From positions 1 to 13,940 of the forward strand of contig JAWVZH010000082.1 of NCBI GenBank assembly GCA_033722295.1: DNA of 13,940 bases. The letters run 5' to 3'. The notes under the pieces are model-generated. The model made no database searches. It was not told where the DNA came from and saw nothing but the letters and a program-made list of their open reading frames with translations. Positions 1-9,500 of the stretch are shown piece after piece. Each line of letters starts with the position of its first letter. Within the stretch, counting starts at the first letter, position 1. The translations under genes were made by a program, and so were the position numbers. The stretch comes from JAWVZH01 sp033722295 (lineage in GTDB: Bacteria; Bacteroidota; Bacteroidia; Chitinophagales; Saprospiraceae).

Positions 1-3000
1 ATGGTGTTGGTCTTTTGCAATCTTCTATGACTATCGATTTTGTACAACTGCTCACATTACCACAGGCATCCCTCACACTGAACAACAATTCATAATTTCC
101 TTCTTCATAACTTCTTTGGAATACATTACCAGAACCACTTTCAAGCACACTATCCGTTTCAACATCAATAAATTCAAATCTCCAGAGCAGATCTTCGACA
201 GGTGTACAATCATCTACGGCAATTCCGGTAATATCAATATCTCCGAGGCAGTCATCGTAAGCACATATCCTAAGTGGTTCGCAAGTTTGGCCTGCAATTA
301 CAGGAGGTGAAGTGTTATCGACCAGGATGGTCTGTTCAAACGTCCACAATCCACCGCTCTGTGAGTTGACATCGTATTGACACCAATCCACTACTTCCCA
401 GGTCCTGAATATCTTGACACAGTAGCCTGATGCATTGTAAAAGACCTTATCCTCATATCCTGCAGCCGGTTTCGCACAGTCCGTATTGCTATATCGTGGA
501 TAACTGGCTTGCAAGGGCAGGTTGTCCGGATGCGCATCAATTAATTCACAACCGTTAACAGTGTAATCTTCAGGCCATATAATATTTGCCTCAGCGAATA
601 AACTGCTATCTATCAGGTCTATCCTTTGTGTACAAGTGTCACTGACGACACCGTCCTCCACGGCCGACCACTTTTTGATCACAAAACCGAGCCCACAATC
701 ATTTACATCCCTGACAACTATCTCACTTACCAGCCGGGAGTCATTGCACTGATCAAAAACGAAAGGAATGCCGGTCAAACTGTCATTGGTATAATCCTGG
801 TCGCAGTACAGTGTAATATCATCCGGACATTCGATCACGGTTGGGCTCTTATCCTGCACTACAACTTCCACCATACAGTCATTATGATTTTCGGACAAAT
901 CGATCACTCTCATGACAACCATGAATGGACTTTGGATCACATCTTCACAGTACAACTCAAGACAGTCTCTGAACAATGAGTCATGCTCGTTCATCCTTTT
1001 GACCTGATATCTAAGATCCTCACGCATTGTACAATTGTCCTCGCTACCATCATCAAGGGACATGGCACATAACTGTGCTTCCCCAAAGGAGTTAAGTGAC
1101 ACTACGGTATGTTCATCACAAATACCGATTGGTGGTTGATCGTCCTCTACAAATAGTTCAATTCCGCATTCCACAGAGTTACCACATGCATCGGTGATAA
1201 TATATTTGATCCAGTTACAACCCTGAGGCATATCGAACACTTCCCATCTACCGTCAGGCAGTTGTCTCACATTGTTAGTAAAGAACGTTTCGCTTTCATC
1301 GACCTGGTCGCATTCATCAGGATCAAGGCTGCCCTCATTGGCAACTTTATGTCGTATTTCATAACTCCAATCATTGCATTCCTTTAATATGACCGGCACC
1401 GTCGGAGTTCCACTGAAGTCCGGATCGAATATAGGGTCGGGAACGATATAGGTTCCTGTACAGGTCCATGGGTCGGTAGGCACCCTCACCGGATCCGTCG
1501 ATGGGCAAATGATCACGGGAGTACGAGTATCACGCACTTTTATCACCTGCATATGTACGGTATCTTCACCAGTACACCAGTCATAGACCCGCCAAGTCCT
1601 AATTAACTTGTACGTTTCACCACAAGTCTCAATTCTTCTATCCGTGTACTTGACACCGATATTATCGCACATGACACCAGCAGGATAACCGGTTCCAATA
1701 AGTGTATCTTCATCAAATAATGGCAGATCAAAAGGTGACGGATGGCCGTTCGGCAGTGGATTCCATCCAATATTCACGCCACCAACAGGTTGACTCTTCA
1801 CGACAAATCCGGCATCATCACATTCGAGAGCGAATCTTTCAAAATCATTGTAATCAGGAGGGAATACGAGACTGTCAAGCGTTCCCACCAATATACCTAT
1901 CTCTTCCGTACAGGAAGTTTCATTACCACTTTCATCTCGCACAGTCCAATACCTTGTGATAAAATAATAGAAAGAGTCGGTACAAGTGTTTTTCACTCTC
2001 TCATCGTAATAGCTCAACCACACGTCTCCGCATGGATCGAAGCCGGTTACGACAAATTCATCTTTACCATTGACCCTTCTCCAGATGACATCATCAGGTA
2101 ACGGCAGTCCGATACTCTCCGGATCTGTATTTTCATCACACATAAGTACCGTTACTGTATCCGGACATAAAAGTTCGGGAATATGTTTGTCCTCAATCAT
2201 GATCTCACCCCAGCAAGTGACACCGCAATTCTCAAGTACTGCCCTGACCGTAAAACGCTCGCCAACATCCGATCCATCAAACAAGTTGATATGCGGATCG
2301 CCATTTTTATCTTCAATATACAGGTCTACAAAATCACTGTATAGATCACTTCCTTCCACCAGGAGATCTCCAGTAAGCGTTGCCCTGCAATTATCATCCA
2401 GGCTGAGGTGGACGAGATCATTACAAGCGAGAACGTTAGGACACTCCTGGGTAATGACCAGAGTTGTATCACACAATTCAATTCCGTTGATCGTATCGCA
2501 CATCACAATACATACAGTATCTGGGTCGATCAATGCTCCAATAGGATCAAGTCTGAAACAACTGTCATTCAAAACTGTCAGAGATACACGATCGCCTGAG
2601 TCGCAAACAGAGGTCAATTCAACTTCTGGAAGCTCGTATATCGGTGATTCCAGACAGAAGTTCTCACCGGGTGCTCTGTAAATCGTATCCCTCGCGGGTT
2701 GTACGATAACTATAATGACCGTCGTGTCATAAATTGGCTCCAATGGCGTAGAATAACAGTGAAGCAGACACATGGTGTCCAAACCTGCATAGTCGTCTGA
2801 GGACATCATTTGAATACAAGTATCCTGATTGCTTCTCGGCAATCTTCCACTGCCCACATGCTTGGGTTCACCACACATGATCATGCTCGTGTATGTACTC
2901 TCGAATTGAAGTACCGTATCAAAACAGAATATAGTTGTATCAAAAGCATTCAGCCTTCCCACCATCGTATCCGAAGGTGGCGTTGTGATAATTATAAAAT

Positions 3001-6000
3001 TAGTCGTATCACAGAATTGATATCCCAGTGTATCGTAGCAATTCTCTAGCATCAGGGAGTCAATAGATGCTGTATGGTTATTATTGTTGATCACCATACA
3101 ACTATCACTATTGACATCCTTAATAGAATAACTCAGATTGGTGAATGGATCAAGAACATTACTTTGCTCATATGCCAGCCCCCATTCAAGAAACTCTTCC
3201 AGACATATCGTGTCTGCCAGTTCATCGGTTTTCAATTTGATCAATGTGTCCTTTTGCGGTATCTGGATGATAATGACATATGTTGTATCGCAATATTCCA
3301 CGCCATTCATAGTATCGCACATTAGGACACACGTGGTATCAAGGTTGGGTACGGCCACATTTTGCGCCGATATTCGAGATACAGAGATACAGGGGCCAGA
3401 ATTACTCTGAACTATTTCATAATGATCATCACCGCAAAACTCGAACCTTTTCACCTCCTCGAACTCAAATATTTCTTCCGAAAAGCAGGTGTCTCCTGGC
3501 AACATAACTATGGTATCCAGGCAGGCCATACAGCTTTCATCGGTCATCTGAATATCCTGAGCAACCATGACCTCGCGTCCACAGGTGTCACTTATAGTCC
3601 AGGTTCTTTTTATTAGACCTGTGCCACCACATCTGAATTCACTCAGATCATCACTGTATGTCGTATCCAAATCATGACATGAGGAAACCTCAATATTTCC
3701 AGTAAAAGAAACCGTATCACGATCCACGTCACAATCAAAGACAAGACCTGGTAAGGTATCCACAGTCAGGTCAACACTATCAACAATCGTGAGCGTCTGA
3801 GCACCGCTTGTTATATTTCCGCAGTCATCACTTGCTGTAAAGGTCCTCAATATCTGGCCTGTCCTCCCGCAACCCGTTAATCCTGAAAGGTCATCACTCC
3901 AGAACAAGCTGATGCTGTCATCACATATATCCTGGGCCACGGCAAAGCCGGAAATATTCAGATCAAAATAATCCTGATCACAATTCAATGAAGTATCCGG
4001 AGGAAGTACCAAAGACGGTCCTGTGGTATCTTGTACCATTATCATCTGGACACATGAATTCGAATTTCCGCAGCTATCGGTAGCTGTCCAGGTTCTTTCT
4101 ATAGTATGATCATTATTACAACTGCCTGGTGTGATCTTATCCGAGTGCGAAATGTCCGTTACTGCTTTTGAGCAATCGTCAGTGGCTGAAGCATAACCTG
4201 TATTACCGGGTGAGGTATCATCACCACATCCCATGATCGTATCGGAAGGACACAAGATGATGGGAGCTGTCAGATCCTGAACCTTTATAATTTGAAGACA
4301 GGTTGCTGAATTCCCGCAACTGTCTGTAACTGTCCAGGTTCTTTCTATAGTAAAATTATCACCACAACTACCTCCTGTTATATTATCCGAAAAGCTGATG
4401 TCTGTCACATTATCTGTACAATCGTCTGAAGCGGTAGCATAGCCAAGATTTGGAGGGGTGATTTGCTCGCTGCAATCGACCGTCATATCCGGTGGGCATG
4501 TGATCTGAGGTTTTGTAGTATCCTGAACCTGTATGGTCTGCAGGCAGGTTGAAGAATTCCCGCAACTGTCTGTCGCCGTCCATGTCCTTTCTATTGTAAA
4601 GTTGTTCCCACAGCTACCTCCTGTTATATTATCCGTATAATCGATATCCGTCACATTTTCTGTACAATTGTCAGTGGCTGTAGCATTTCCAAGATTTGAA
4701 GGTGAGGTATCCTCACTGCAGTTGATGACGGTGTCCGACGGACAGATGATCTCAGGTTTTACCGAATCTGTGAGACGGAAGATCTGAATGCAAGAATCGA
4801 GGTCATCCAATGTCATCAGATCACCATCGAAATCGATATAATAGGTCCTCTCAACAATTGCGGTATCACCAGAACAACCTGAATTATCCGTCTTTCTATC
4901 TACTGCAAAGATCATGTGGTTATCACCACAACTCGTGACTTCGATCAAAGACACATCCGGATCGGGAATATTTTTTTCACAATCAAGTAATGAGTCACCC
5001 AGGGTGCACTCCACTATTGAAGATTTTACTGCTGTAGCAGAAATGGAATTGGGAATACAGTCTTCATTTAAATCGATATCAGATCTGTTGACAGTTACCG
5101 TGTAATCAGTGTTATCAGCGAGGACTGTTATCATCTGAGTGGTATCTCCATTGCTCCAGATATAATCATAGGGGCAAGCATTGGCAGGGCCATTAATATT
5201 GGCTTTCAGGCTTACAGAATCAGGATGATCATGGCATATAGTATCTATGGAAAGCGTAAAAACAGGATATACAACGACCATACTTGTGTCGCTAAACATG
5301 GTATCGCCTACGCATTCGATGTCCTCTGGCATCACTGTGGCGATATAGTAAAATGTATCACCTGCACAATTGAAAACCTGTCCGAATGTCACAGAATCAT
5401 AAGAAAAGGTGCAATCGAGACTGTCGATCGAGTGACACGAAAGGTTAAAGAGGTTTGGGTCTTCATCACTACGCCAGGAAACTTGTTCAGCATTTTGAAC
5501 ATCGATCTCAAAATCGCAAGTCTCTGGTGTCGCAAGGTCCGGTGTCCTGGGACCGATAATTCCAGAGATCTTCACACCTGTGGTATTACCACCCGGTTTG
5601 CAGGAAGCAACAAAGTACGTTTCTCCTCCCGACAGACATAGAGTTGGCGCACTGGCACCACTTTCCTGAATGAAAGGCCAGGTCATGGCTTTGTTGCCAG
5701 TACACGAAAAACCGGAAGCATAATCGGCCAGAAGTTCTCCCCCCGACGCACCCGAACCGATATCCTCGAAAATGAGGCCGACATGAACATCCGCCAAGGT
5801 GACCCTAAATTCAAAACAGTAAGCACTATTGCCAGCATCACAACACGACTCCACCCGGCTTCTCTGTATGATCTCAAATGAATCATCCGGATTGGCTGTG
5901 AGGTCCACCTCATAAAATGGAACCTCGCTATCGCAACCTCCCGACATCTTTCCAGAGCAATCATAGGTATCTTCCAGAATATGGATGGTATCACAGACAC

Positions 6001-6373
6001 CATCGGTATCAACGACGACTAAATTAAAACTGGCACCATTTACCATGGGACCGAAATATCTGTATTCGATCGTGTCAGAAAGAGTAAGTGTTATGGGATC
6101 GTATGAAACGGCAGAATCTATCTGCCCCATTACCCTGGGTTCTTCTTCTGATTCTATATCGTCAACACTCAACCCTGAATTCATAGGTGCATTACCATTC
6201 AGGTCTACAATATTGAATGTATCCGGATCACCATGGATCCTGAAAGCCACAAAAAAGGAATCGGGATTCTCAGGGCGGCAATAATAAAATATTCCGGATA
6301 CCTCCTGGTTACATTGACTCCATCCAGTGTGAGCCAACTGAAAAATGGCGATAATGAGTAGAATTCGATACAT
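1..6373 (-). CDS. Giant secreted multi-repeat HYR/Ig-like surface protein, 3' end outside the window (gene C)
   Basis: The frame is open for 2,124 codons from an ATG at 6373 to the window edge, with no stop. The N-terminus MYRILLIIAIFQLAHTGWS is a Sec signal peptide, probably cut before QCNQ. A Cys-rich region of about 500 residues follows, containing an ESCCD motif near residue 190 and a SprB/PKD-like stretch (YIWSNGDTTQMITV) near 400-415. Five HYR-like modules span about 540-945; the first three are exactly 82 residues each, with signatures TIERTWT and TDSCGNS. Four degenerate repeats with a CDTT or YDTT motif lie at about 1,005-1,310. From about 1,310 (LACNDLVHLSLDDNC) to the edge the protein is collinear with gene B, including RTWEVVDWCQ and VRDACGN. 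By that alignment about 500 more residues, with dockerin and T9SS sorting domains, should lie beyond base 1; this is inferred. The upstream sequence is AT-rich without a clear Shine-Dalgarno, as is usual in Bacteroidota. Likely role: exported adhesin or matrix protein. No catalytic motif is seen. Confidence 0.93.
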   Translation of the reverse strand, partial: MYRILLIIAIFQLAHTGWSQCNQEVSGIFYYCRPENPDSFFVAFRIHGDPDTFNIVDLNGNAPMNSGLSVDDIESEEEPRVMGQIDSAVSYDPITLTLSDTIEYRYFGPMVNGASFNLVVVDTDGVCDTIHILEDTYDCSGKMSGGCDSEVPFYEVDLTANPDDSFEIIQRSRVESCCDAGNSAYCFEFRVTLADVHVGLIFEDIGSGASGGELLADYASGFSCTGNKAMTWPFIQESGASAPTLCLSGGETYFVASCKPGGNTTGVKISGIIGPRTPDLATPETCDFEIDVQNAEQVSWRSDEDPNLFNLSCHSIDSLDCTFSYDSVTFGQVFNCAGDTFYYIATVMPEDIECVGDTMFSDTSMVVVYPVFTLSIDTICHDHPDSVSLKANINGPANACPYDYIWSNGDTTQMITVLADNTDYTVTVNRSDIDLNEDCIPNSISATAVKSSIVECTLGDSLLDCEKNIPDPDVSLIEVTSCGDNHMIFAVDRKTDNSGCSGDTAIVERTYYIDFDGDLMTLDDLDSCIQIFRLTDSVKPEIICPSDTVINCSEDTSPSNLGNATATDNCTENVTDIDYTDNITGGSCGNNFTIERTWTATDSCGNSSTCLQTIQVQDTTKPQITCPPDMTVDCSEQITPPNLGYATASDDCTDNVTDISFSDNITGGSCGDNFTIERTWTVTDSCGNSATCLQIIKVQDLTAPIILCPSDTIMGCGDDTSPGNTGYASATDDCSKAVTDISHSDKITPGSCNNDHTIERTWTATDSCGNSNSCVQMIMVQDTTGPSLVLPPDTSLNCDQDYFDLNISGFAVAQDICDDSISLFWSDDLSGLTGCGRTGQILRTFTASDDCGNITSGAQTLTIVDSVDLTVDTLPGLVFDCDVDRDTVSFTGNIEVSSCHDLDTTYSDDLSEFRCGGTGLIKRTWTISDTCGREVMVAQDIQMTDESCMACLDTIVMLPGDTCFSEEIFEFEEVKRFEFCGDDHYEIVQSNSGPCISVSRISAQNVAVPNLDTTCVLMCDTMNGVEYCDTTYVIIIQIPQKDTLIKLKTDELADTICLEEFLEWGLAYEQSNVLDPFTNLSYSIKDVNSDSCMVINNNNHTASIDSLMLENCYDTLGYQFCDTTNFIIITTPPSDTMVGRLNAFDTTIFCFDTVLQFESTYTSMIMCGEPKHVGSGRLPRSNQDTCIQMMSSDDYAGLDTMCLLHCYSTPLEPIYDTTVIIVIVQPARDTIYRAPGENFCLESPIYELPEVELTSVCDSGDRVSLTVLNDSCFRLDPIGALIDPDTVCIVMCDTINGIELCDTTLVITQECPNVLACNDLVHLSLDDNCRATLTGDLLVEGSDLYSDFVDLYIEDKNGDPHINLFDGSDVGERFTVRAVLENCGVTCWGEIMIEDKHIPELLCPDTVTVLMCDENTDPESIGLPLPDDVIWRRVNGKDEFVVTGFDPCGDVWLSYYDERVKNTCTDSFYYFITRYWTVRDESGNETSCTEEIGILVGTLDSLVFPPDYNDFERFALECDDAGFVVKSQPVGGVNIGWNPLPNGHPSPFDLPLFDEDTLIGTGYPAGVMCDNIGVKYTDRRIETCGETYKLIRTWRVYDWCTGEDTVHMQVIKVRDTRTPVIICPSTDPVRVPTDPWTCTGTYIVPDPIFDPDFSGTPTVPVILKECNDWSYEIRHKVANEGSLDPDECDQVDESETFFTNNVRQLPDGRWEVFDMPQGCNWIKYIITDACGNSVECGIELFVEDDQPPIGICDEHTVVSLNSFGEAQLCAMSLDDGSEDNCTMREDLRYQVKRMNEHDSLFRDCLELYCEDVIQSPFMVVMRVIDLSENHNDCMVEVVVQDKSPTVIECPDDITLYCDQDYTNDSLTGIPFVFDQCNDSRLVSEIVVRDVNDCGLGFVIKKWSAVEDGVVSDTCTQRIDLIDSSLFAEANIIWPEDYTVNGCELIDAHPDNLPLQASYPRYSNTDCAKPAAGYEDKVFYNASGYCVKIFRTWEVVDWCQYDVNSQSGGLWTFEQTILVDNTSPPVIAGQTCEPLRICAYDDCLGDIDITGIAVDDCTPVEDLLWRFEFIDVETDSVLESGSGNVFQRSYEEGNYELLFSVRDACGNVSSCTKSIVIEDCKRPTP
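2440..3350 (-). repeat. Four degenerate Cys-Asp-Thr-Thr repeats inside gene C
   Basis: Four copies spaced roughly 260-290 bp apart share a pattern. A DT.C motif and, in two copies, MCDT.NG lead to CDTT or YDTT, then a hydrophobic beta strand (for example TYVIIIQIP, NFIIITTPP, VIIVIVQPA). A new unit then opens with DT. Copies lie near 3258-3341, 2974-3061, 2697-2785 and 2440-2525. The third copy has lost two of the cysteines (YSTPLEPIYDTT). They probably form serial beta-sandwich modules with an internal disulfide. I recall similar Cys/Asp/Thr repeats in large Saprospiraceae surface proteins, but the fold is inferred. Confidence 0.7.
4019..4756 (-). repeat. Three tandem 246-bp HYR-like repeats inside gene C
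   Basis: The units are 4511-4756, 4265-4510 and 4019-4264, each exactly 82 codons and in frame. By hand count, units 1 and 2 share 57 of 82 residues. All three keep IERTWT, DSCGNS and four cysteine positions. Stretches of about 20 bases are identical between units 1 and 2, for example around ACAGACAGTTGCGGGAATTC. Two more distant HYR-like modules (about 3540-4018) continue the series. The fixed length and near-identical blocks suggest fairly recent duplication and possible copy-number change by recombination. Confidence 0.9.
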
Positions 6374-6542
6374 GAGTCAATCTTCTAAATATTATTTTGA
6401 TCATGACGATCTTTGTGAGATTCGGTATGGCTTTTTAATATTATAAAGCCGTCTATCATCTTTCTTTCACAAAATCAGAGCATTAAACATTAAAGCTCAT
6501 CCTAATATCTCTCAATTTTTGTGCCATATGGTGATAGGAAAT
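6374..6542 (-). promoter_or_regulatory. Upstream region of gene C with a small dyad; promoter not identified
   Basis: Because a strong terminator precedes it, this 169-base AT-rich stretch should contain the gene C promoter. No exact TAnnTTTG element was found on the minus strand. A dyad GGCTTT/AAAGCC (6429-6450) encloses a self-complementary TAATATTA, and could be an operator or a leader hairpin about 55-75 bases before the ATG. The assignment is by position only. Confidence 0.35.
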
Positions 6543-6572
6543 AAAAAAAGCCCCTCCAATAGAGGGGCTTTT
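6543..6572 (-). terminator. Rho-independent terminator of gene B
   Basis: A perfect 11-bp stem (6546-6556 with 6562-6572) has a 5-base loop. Read on the minus strand the stem core is GCCCCTC/GAGGGGC and it ends in a run of seven T. It begins 26 bases past the gene B stop and lies 170 bases before the gene C start, so it should separate the two transcripts. The A run on the other arm could give weaker activity on the plus strand. Confidence 0.9.
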
Positions 6573-6597
6573 GTGAAGTTTCTTTTTATACGAAACG

Positions 6598-9500
6598 CTA
6601 CATTATGATCATCTTTCTTGTTGCCGAATGAGACCTGGTGTCAAGCCTGTAGAATAGGACACCTGAATCAGGTAATTTGTCCCTATGTATGTACAATTCA
6701 TTCGGCCCTGCCTTGAAGGTATCCTTGATGCGATACAGGATTCGCCCGTCCTCACTGAATATGGTAAACCTTACCTCTTCGTCTTTCGGAATGTGAAAGT
6801 CGATCCTGGTCACGTCATTCCAAGGATTGGGTTCATTCTGATAAAGTTTGAAGAAGTTGGATATAGTTTCATCTTCAAAGGCCAGACTGAGCCCGCCGAG
6901 GGATCGGTTGGCCTTTCCAATGACCTCGTTTCTGGTAATGCGATCAGAAAGCTCAATGAGATCACTTAATCTACCATCTCGATCAACCTCAAACTCAATA
7001 GTAAAAATGGTCTTTTGCATATCAGATGGCAAATGCCAAATGCTTGTAGTATGCCAGCAGGCCGTAAGAATCCCTTTATCGGTCATTTCCAGATTAAAAT
7101 TCTCCATGCCTATATCAAGACCATTATTCGGTACAAGGCGTGCAAACCGAAGAAAATCAAAGTTCCACTCCAATGTAAACTGGAATCCCTGGACCTCTTC
7201 CAATTGATCGAACGTCACGGGAATACTCACCCGCTCTCCCCTGGTCAGCTCTCTATCCTCTGTAAAAAGAGTCATGGCACCTCTTGGCTTATTGCCATCG
7301 TCAGCTCCATTTACGGCTACATCACCGGTTACATCCCCGATCTTCATACCCACAAAGTCGATCTTCATATCTCCGTTGAATGGTTCGATATGATATTTTT
7401 CAGGCCAGTTATCCTTCCAGGGAGTTTGAGGGTCTCTGAAAGTATAATCGGCGTCGACAAACCGCCAGCTCGTGTTATTTGAAAACTCAGAATATCGGCC
7501 GAGGATCAATTTTCTTATTTCAGAAATATCAGCAGCTGACAAATTACCTGAATTGTTGACATCGGCTGCTATGAGGTTATATGGACCCTGGATGATCTGC
7601 TTGCCTAACAGATGTCTCTGGATCGCTACCAGGTCTGCGGTACTCACTCCATTGATGTGATCCTCGTCATGCTTCGGCACGACATCATATATACCTCCAA
7701 AAGGCATATCAGGAAAAGCATATTCCCCGTTGTGATCCGTTTCCTGCATGGCAAATCCACTGTTCATCAGCTCCACATCTATCGACTTGATCTCTCGCTT
7801 ATCCTGAGTACGCAACTGACCGGCTACATTTCCTGACCTTAAAGGTTCTGGGCAAATACTCACATTATTATTATCCTGAAGGATCAAAGTATCTATGCAC
7901 GAAGCGAATTGTCCCGTTATAGTATCGATAACAAAAATTTGTAGGAGTTTGATTGTATCATCTCCTGCTGGACCCAGAGAGTCACAATTGAAGATTCTGA
8001 TACTGTCGGAAATATCCACACTGTCAAAACTGAATGCTAAAGGATGTCCACAAAAATGGCTGCTGCCATCATCGAATATCTCGGCATTGATCCTCGCGAT
8101 CTCGTCGTCAAATCCTCCACCATTCGTATCGACCGGGGTGAGCTCAGCAATCACCTTAGGTTTGCAGTACGCCAGGGGTCCCTTACAGTTTCTCAACTCG
8201 AAAAGGTATATGCAACTGTCCTTATTACCGCAAAGATCCTCGACAACAAACTTGATCTTATGCGTATCGATCGGATAGACGCCACTCGCATCGTTTCCGT
8301 TCTCCTCGATTTCGAATGAACCATCATTTCCCAGATCTATCTTGTAGGTCCAGAAAAGATCCAGTGAATCTGTACAATCATCTGTGGCTGTAGCCACAAG
8401 TGTTATAGAATCTGGATCGCAATTCGTATTGTAAACACACTTCAATGTGTCCTTGCAACTTGCTGAATCGATAACTGGAGCGATGGTATTGGCATTCTCT
8501 ATTACCTGAATGTAGGTCCATTGCCTGTGTTCGCCGTTTACTTTCTGACACCAGTCGATCACCTTCCACTCCCTGAGGATCTTAAAACAAGCCTCATTGC
8601 CCTGAGAGGCATCGATGACCTGATCCTTATAATCTACACCTACCAGGCTACATTCGTCCTCTGTCGGAAATCTCGGAAATCCGAAAGTATCAGGTAGCAA
8701 TTCAGGATCAAGGCTATCTAATCCGCACACGTTCATAGTATCGAGATGTTCCGGCCAAATCACGTCGATGCTATCGAGTGGATCGAGATTCTCGAAAAAT
8801 ATGGATTGGCTATGGGTCTCGACATTTCCTTGTCCATCAGTAAAGGTAAAGAGGCGTACTACATAACCCAGACCACAATTATTCAGATTGGTAGTATCTA
8901 CTTCCTCCTCTATTACCGGAGGACAATTGTCTCGATAGACCCCATCAAGAGGTTGGCCGATAAATTGTACGAAGTCCGCATCAAGTATTATGCTGTCCCT
9001 CAATGAATCTGCGGTTACGAATTTTCCAAAGACTTCGGTATTATTTGGATCAAAGTCAAATCGACAACTGATGCGAATAGTTGGTAATCCAACAATGGTC
9101 GGTTTTTGTTTATCTTGCACACGCACATTGACCATGCACTGACCCACATTCCCACTTTTGTCAATGACCCTGAATCCCACCATGACATCACGGTCCAGAT
9201 CATTACAGCAAAATTCGACATAAGGGCCCCAATCGGTGCCAGTGCCACAGGTGTCATCCATTCTACGCACTTCAAACCGGTCCACGGCACACTCATCAAA
9301 GCTTCCATCATCAAATATTTCTGCTCTGACCTGGGTCAATCCGTCATTATCCAGTGCAACGGTCGTATTTTGTTGACATATGGCGATCGGAGCTACTCTG
9401 TCTTCCACTTCAACAAGCAGTGTATCTGTGCTCATATTATAGCAACTGTCGAAGACTCGGTACACGACTTCATTGAGTCCGATGGGCAGTCTGATATATC

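Noticed and set aside
2070..2681. A 203-codon open frame on the plus strand
   Set aside because: It lies wholly antisense to gene C, has no recognisable domain, and reads as a Ser/Arg-rich shadow of the Asp/Thr-rich gene on the other strand. The same applies to the plus-strand frames at 9106-9690, 5225-5641, 7015-7482, 11562-12002 and 13473-13886.
4019..4756. CRISPR-like or mobile-element repeats
   Set aside because: The repeats are 246-bp in-frame coding units without spacers, inverted ends or a transposase, so they are protein-domain duplications.
5683..6012. Minus-strand 109-codon frame inside gene C
   Set aside because: It is out of frame within the strongly supported long frame of gene C, and is Met/Arg-rich without a domain. 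The minus-strand frames at 8378-8569, 9015-9314, 10281-10514, 12488-12685 and 13016-13336 are likewise shadows of genes A and B.
6460..6475. TGATTTTG as a -7 element for gene C
   Set aside because: It has one mismatch to TAnnTTTG and no TTG at the right distance upstream.
6598..7668. Cellulosome component
   Set aside because: Dockerin-like motifs of this type are common in Bacteroidota T9SS cargo without any cellulosome. No glycoside hydrolase or carbohydrate-binding module is visible.
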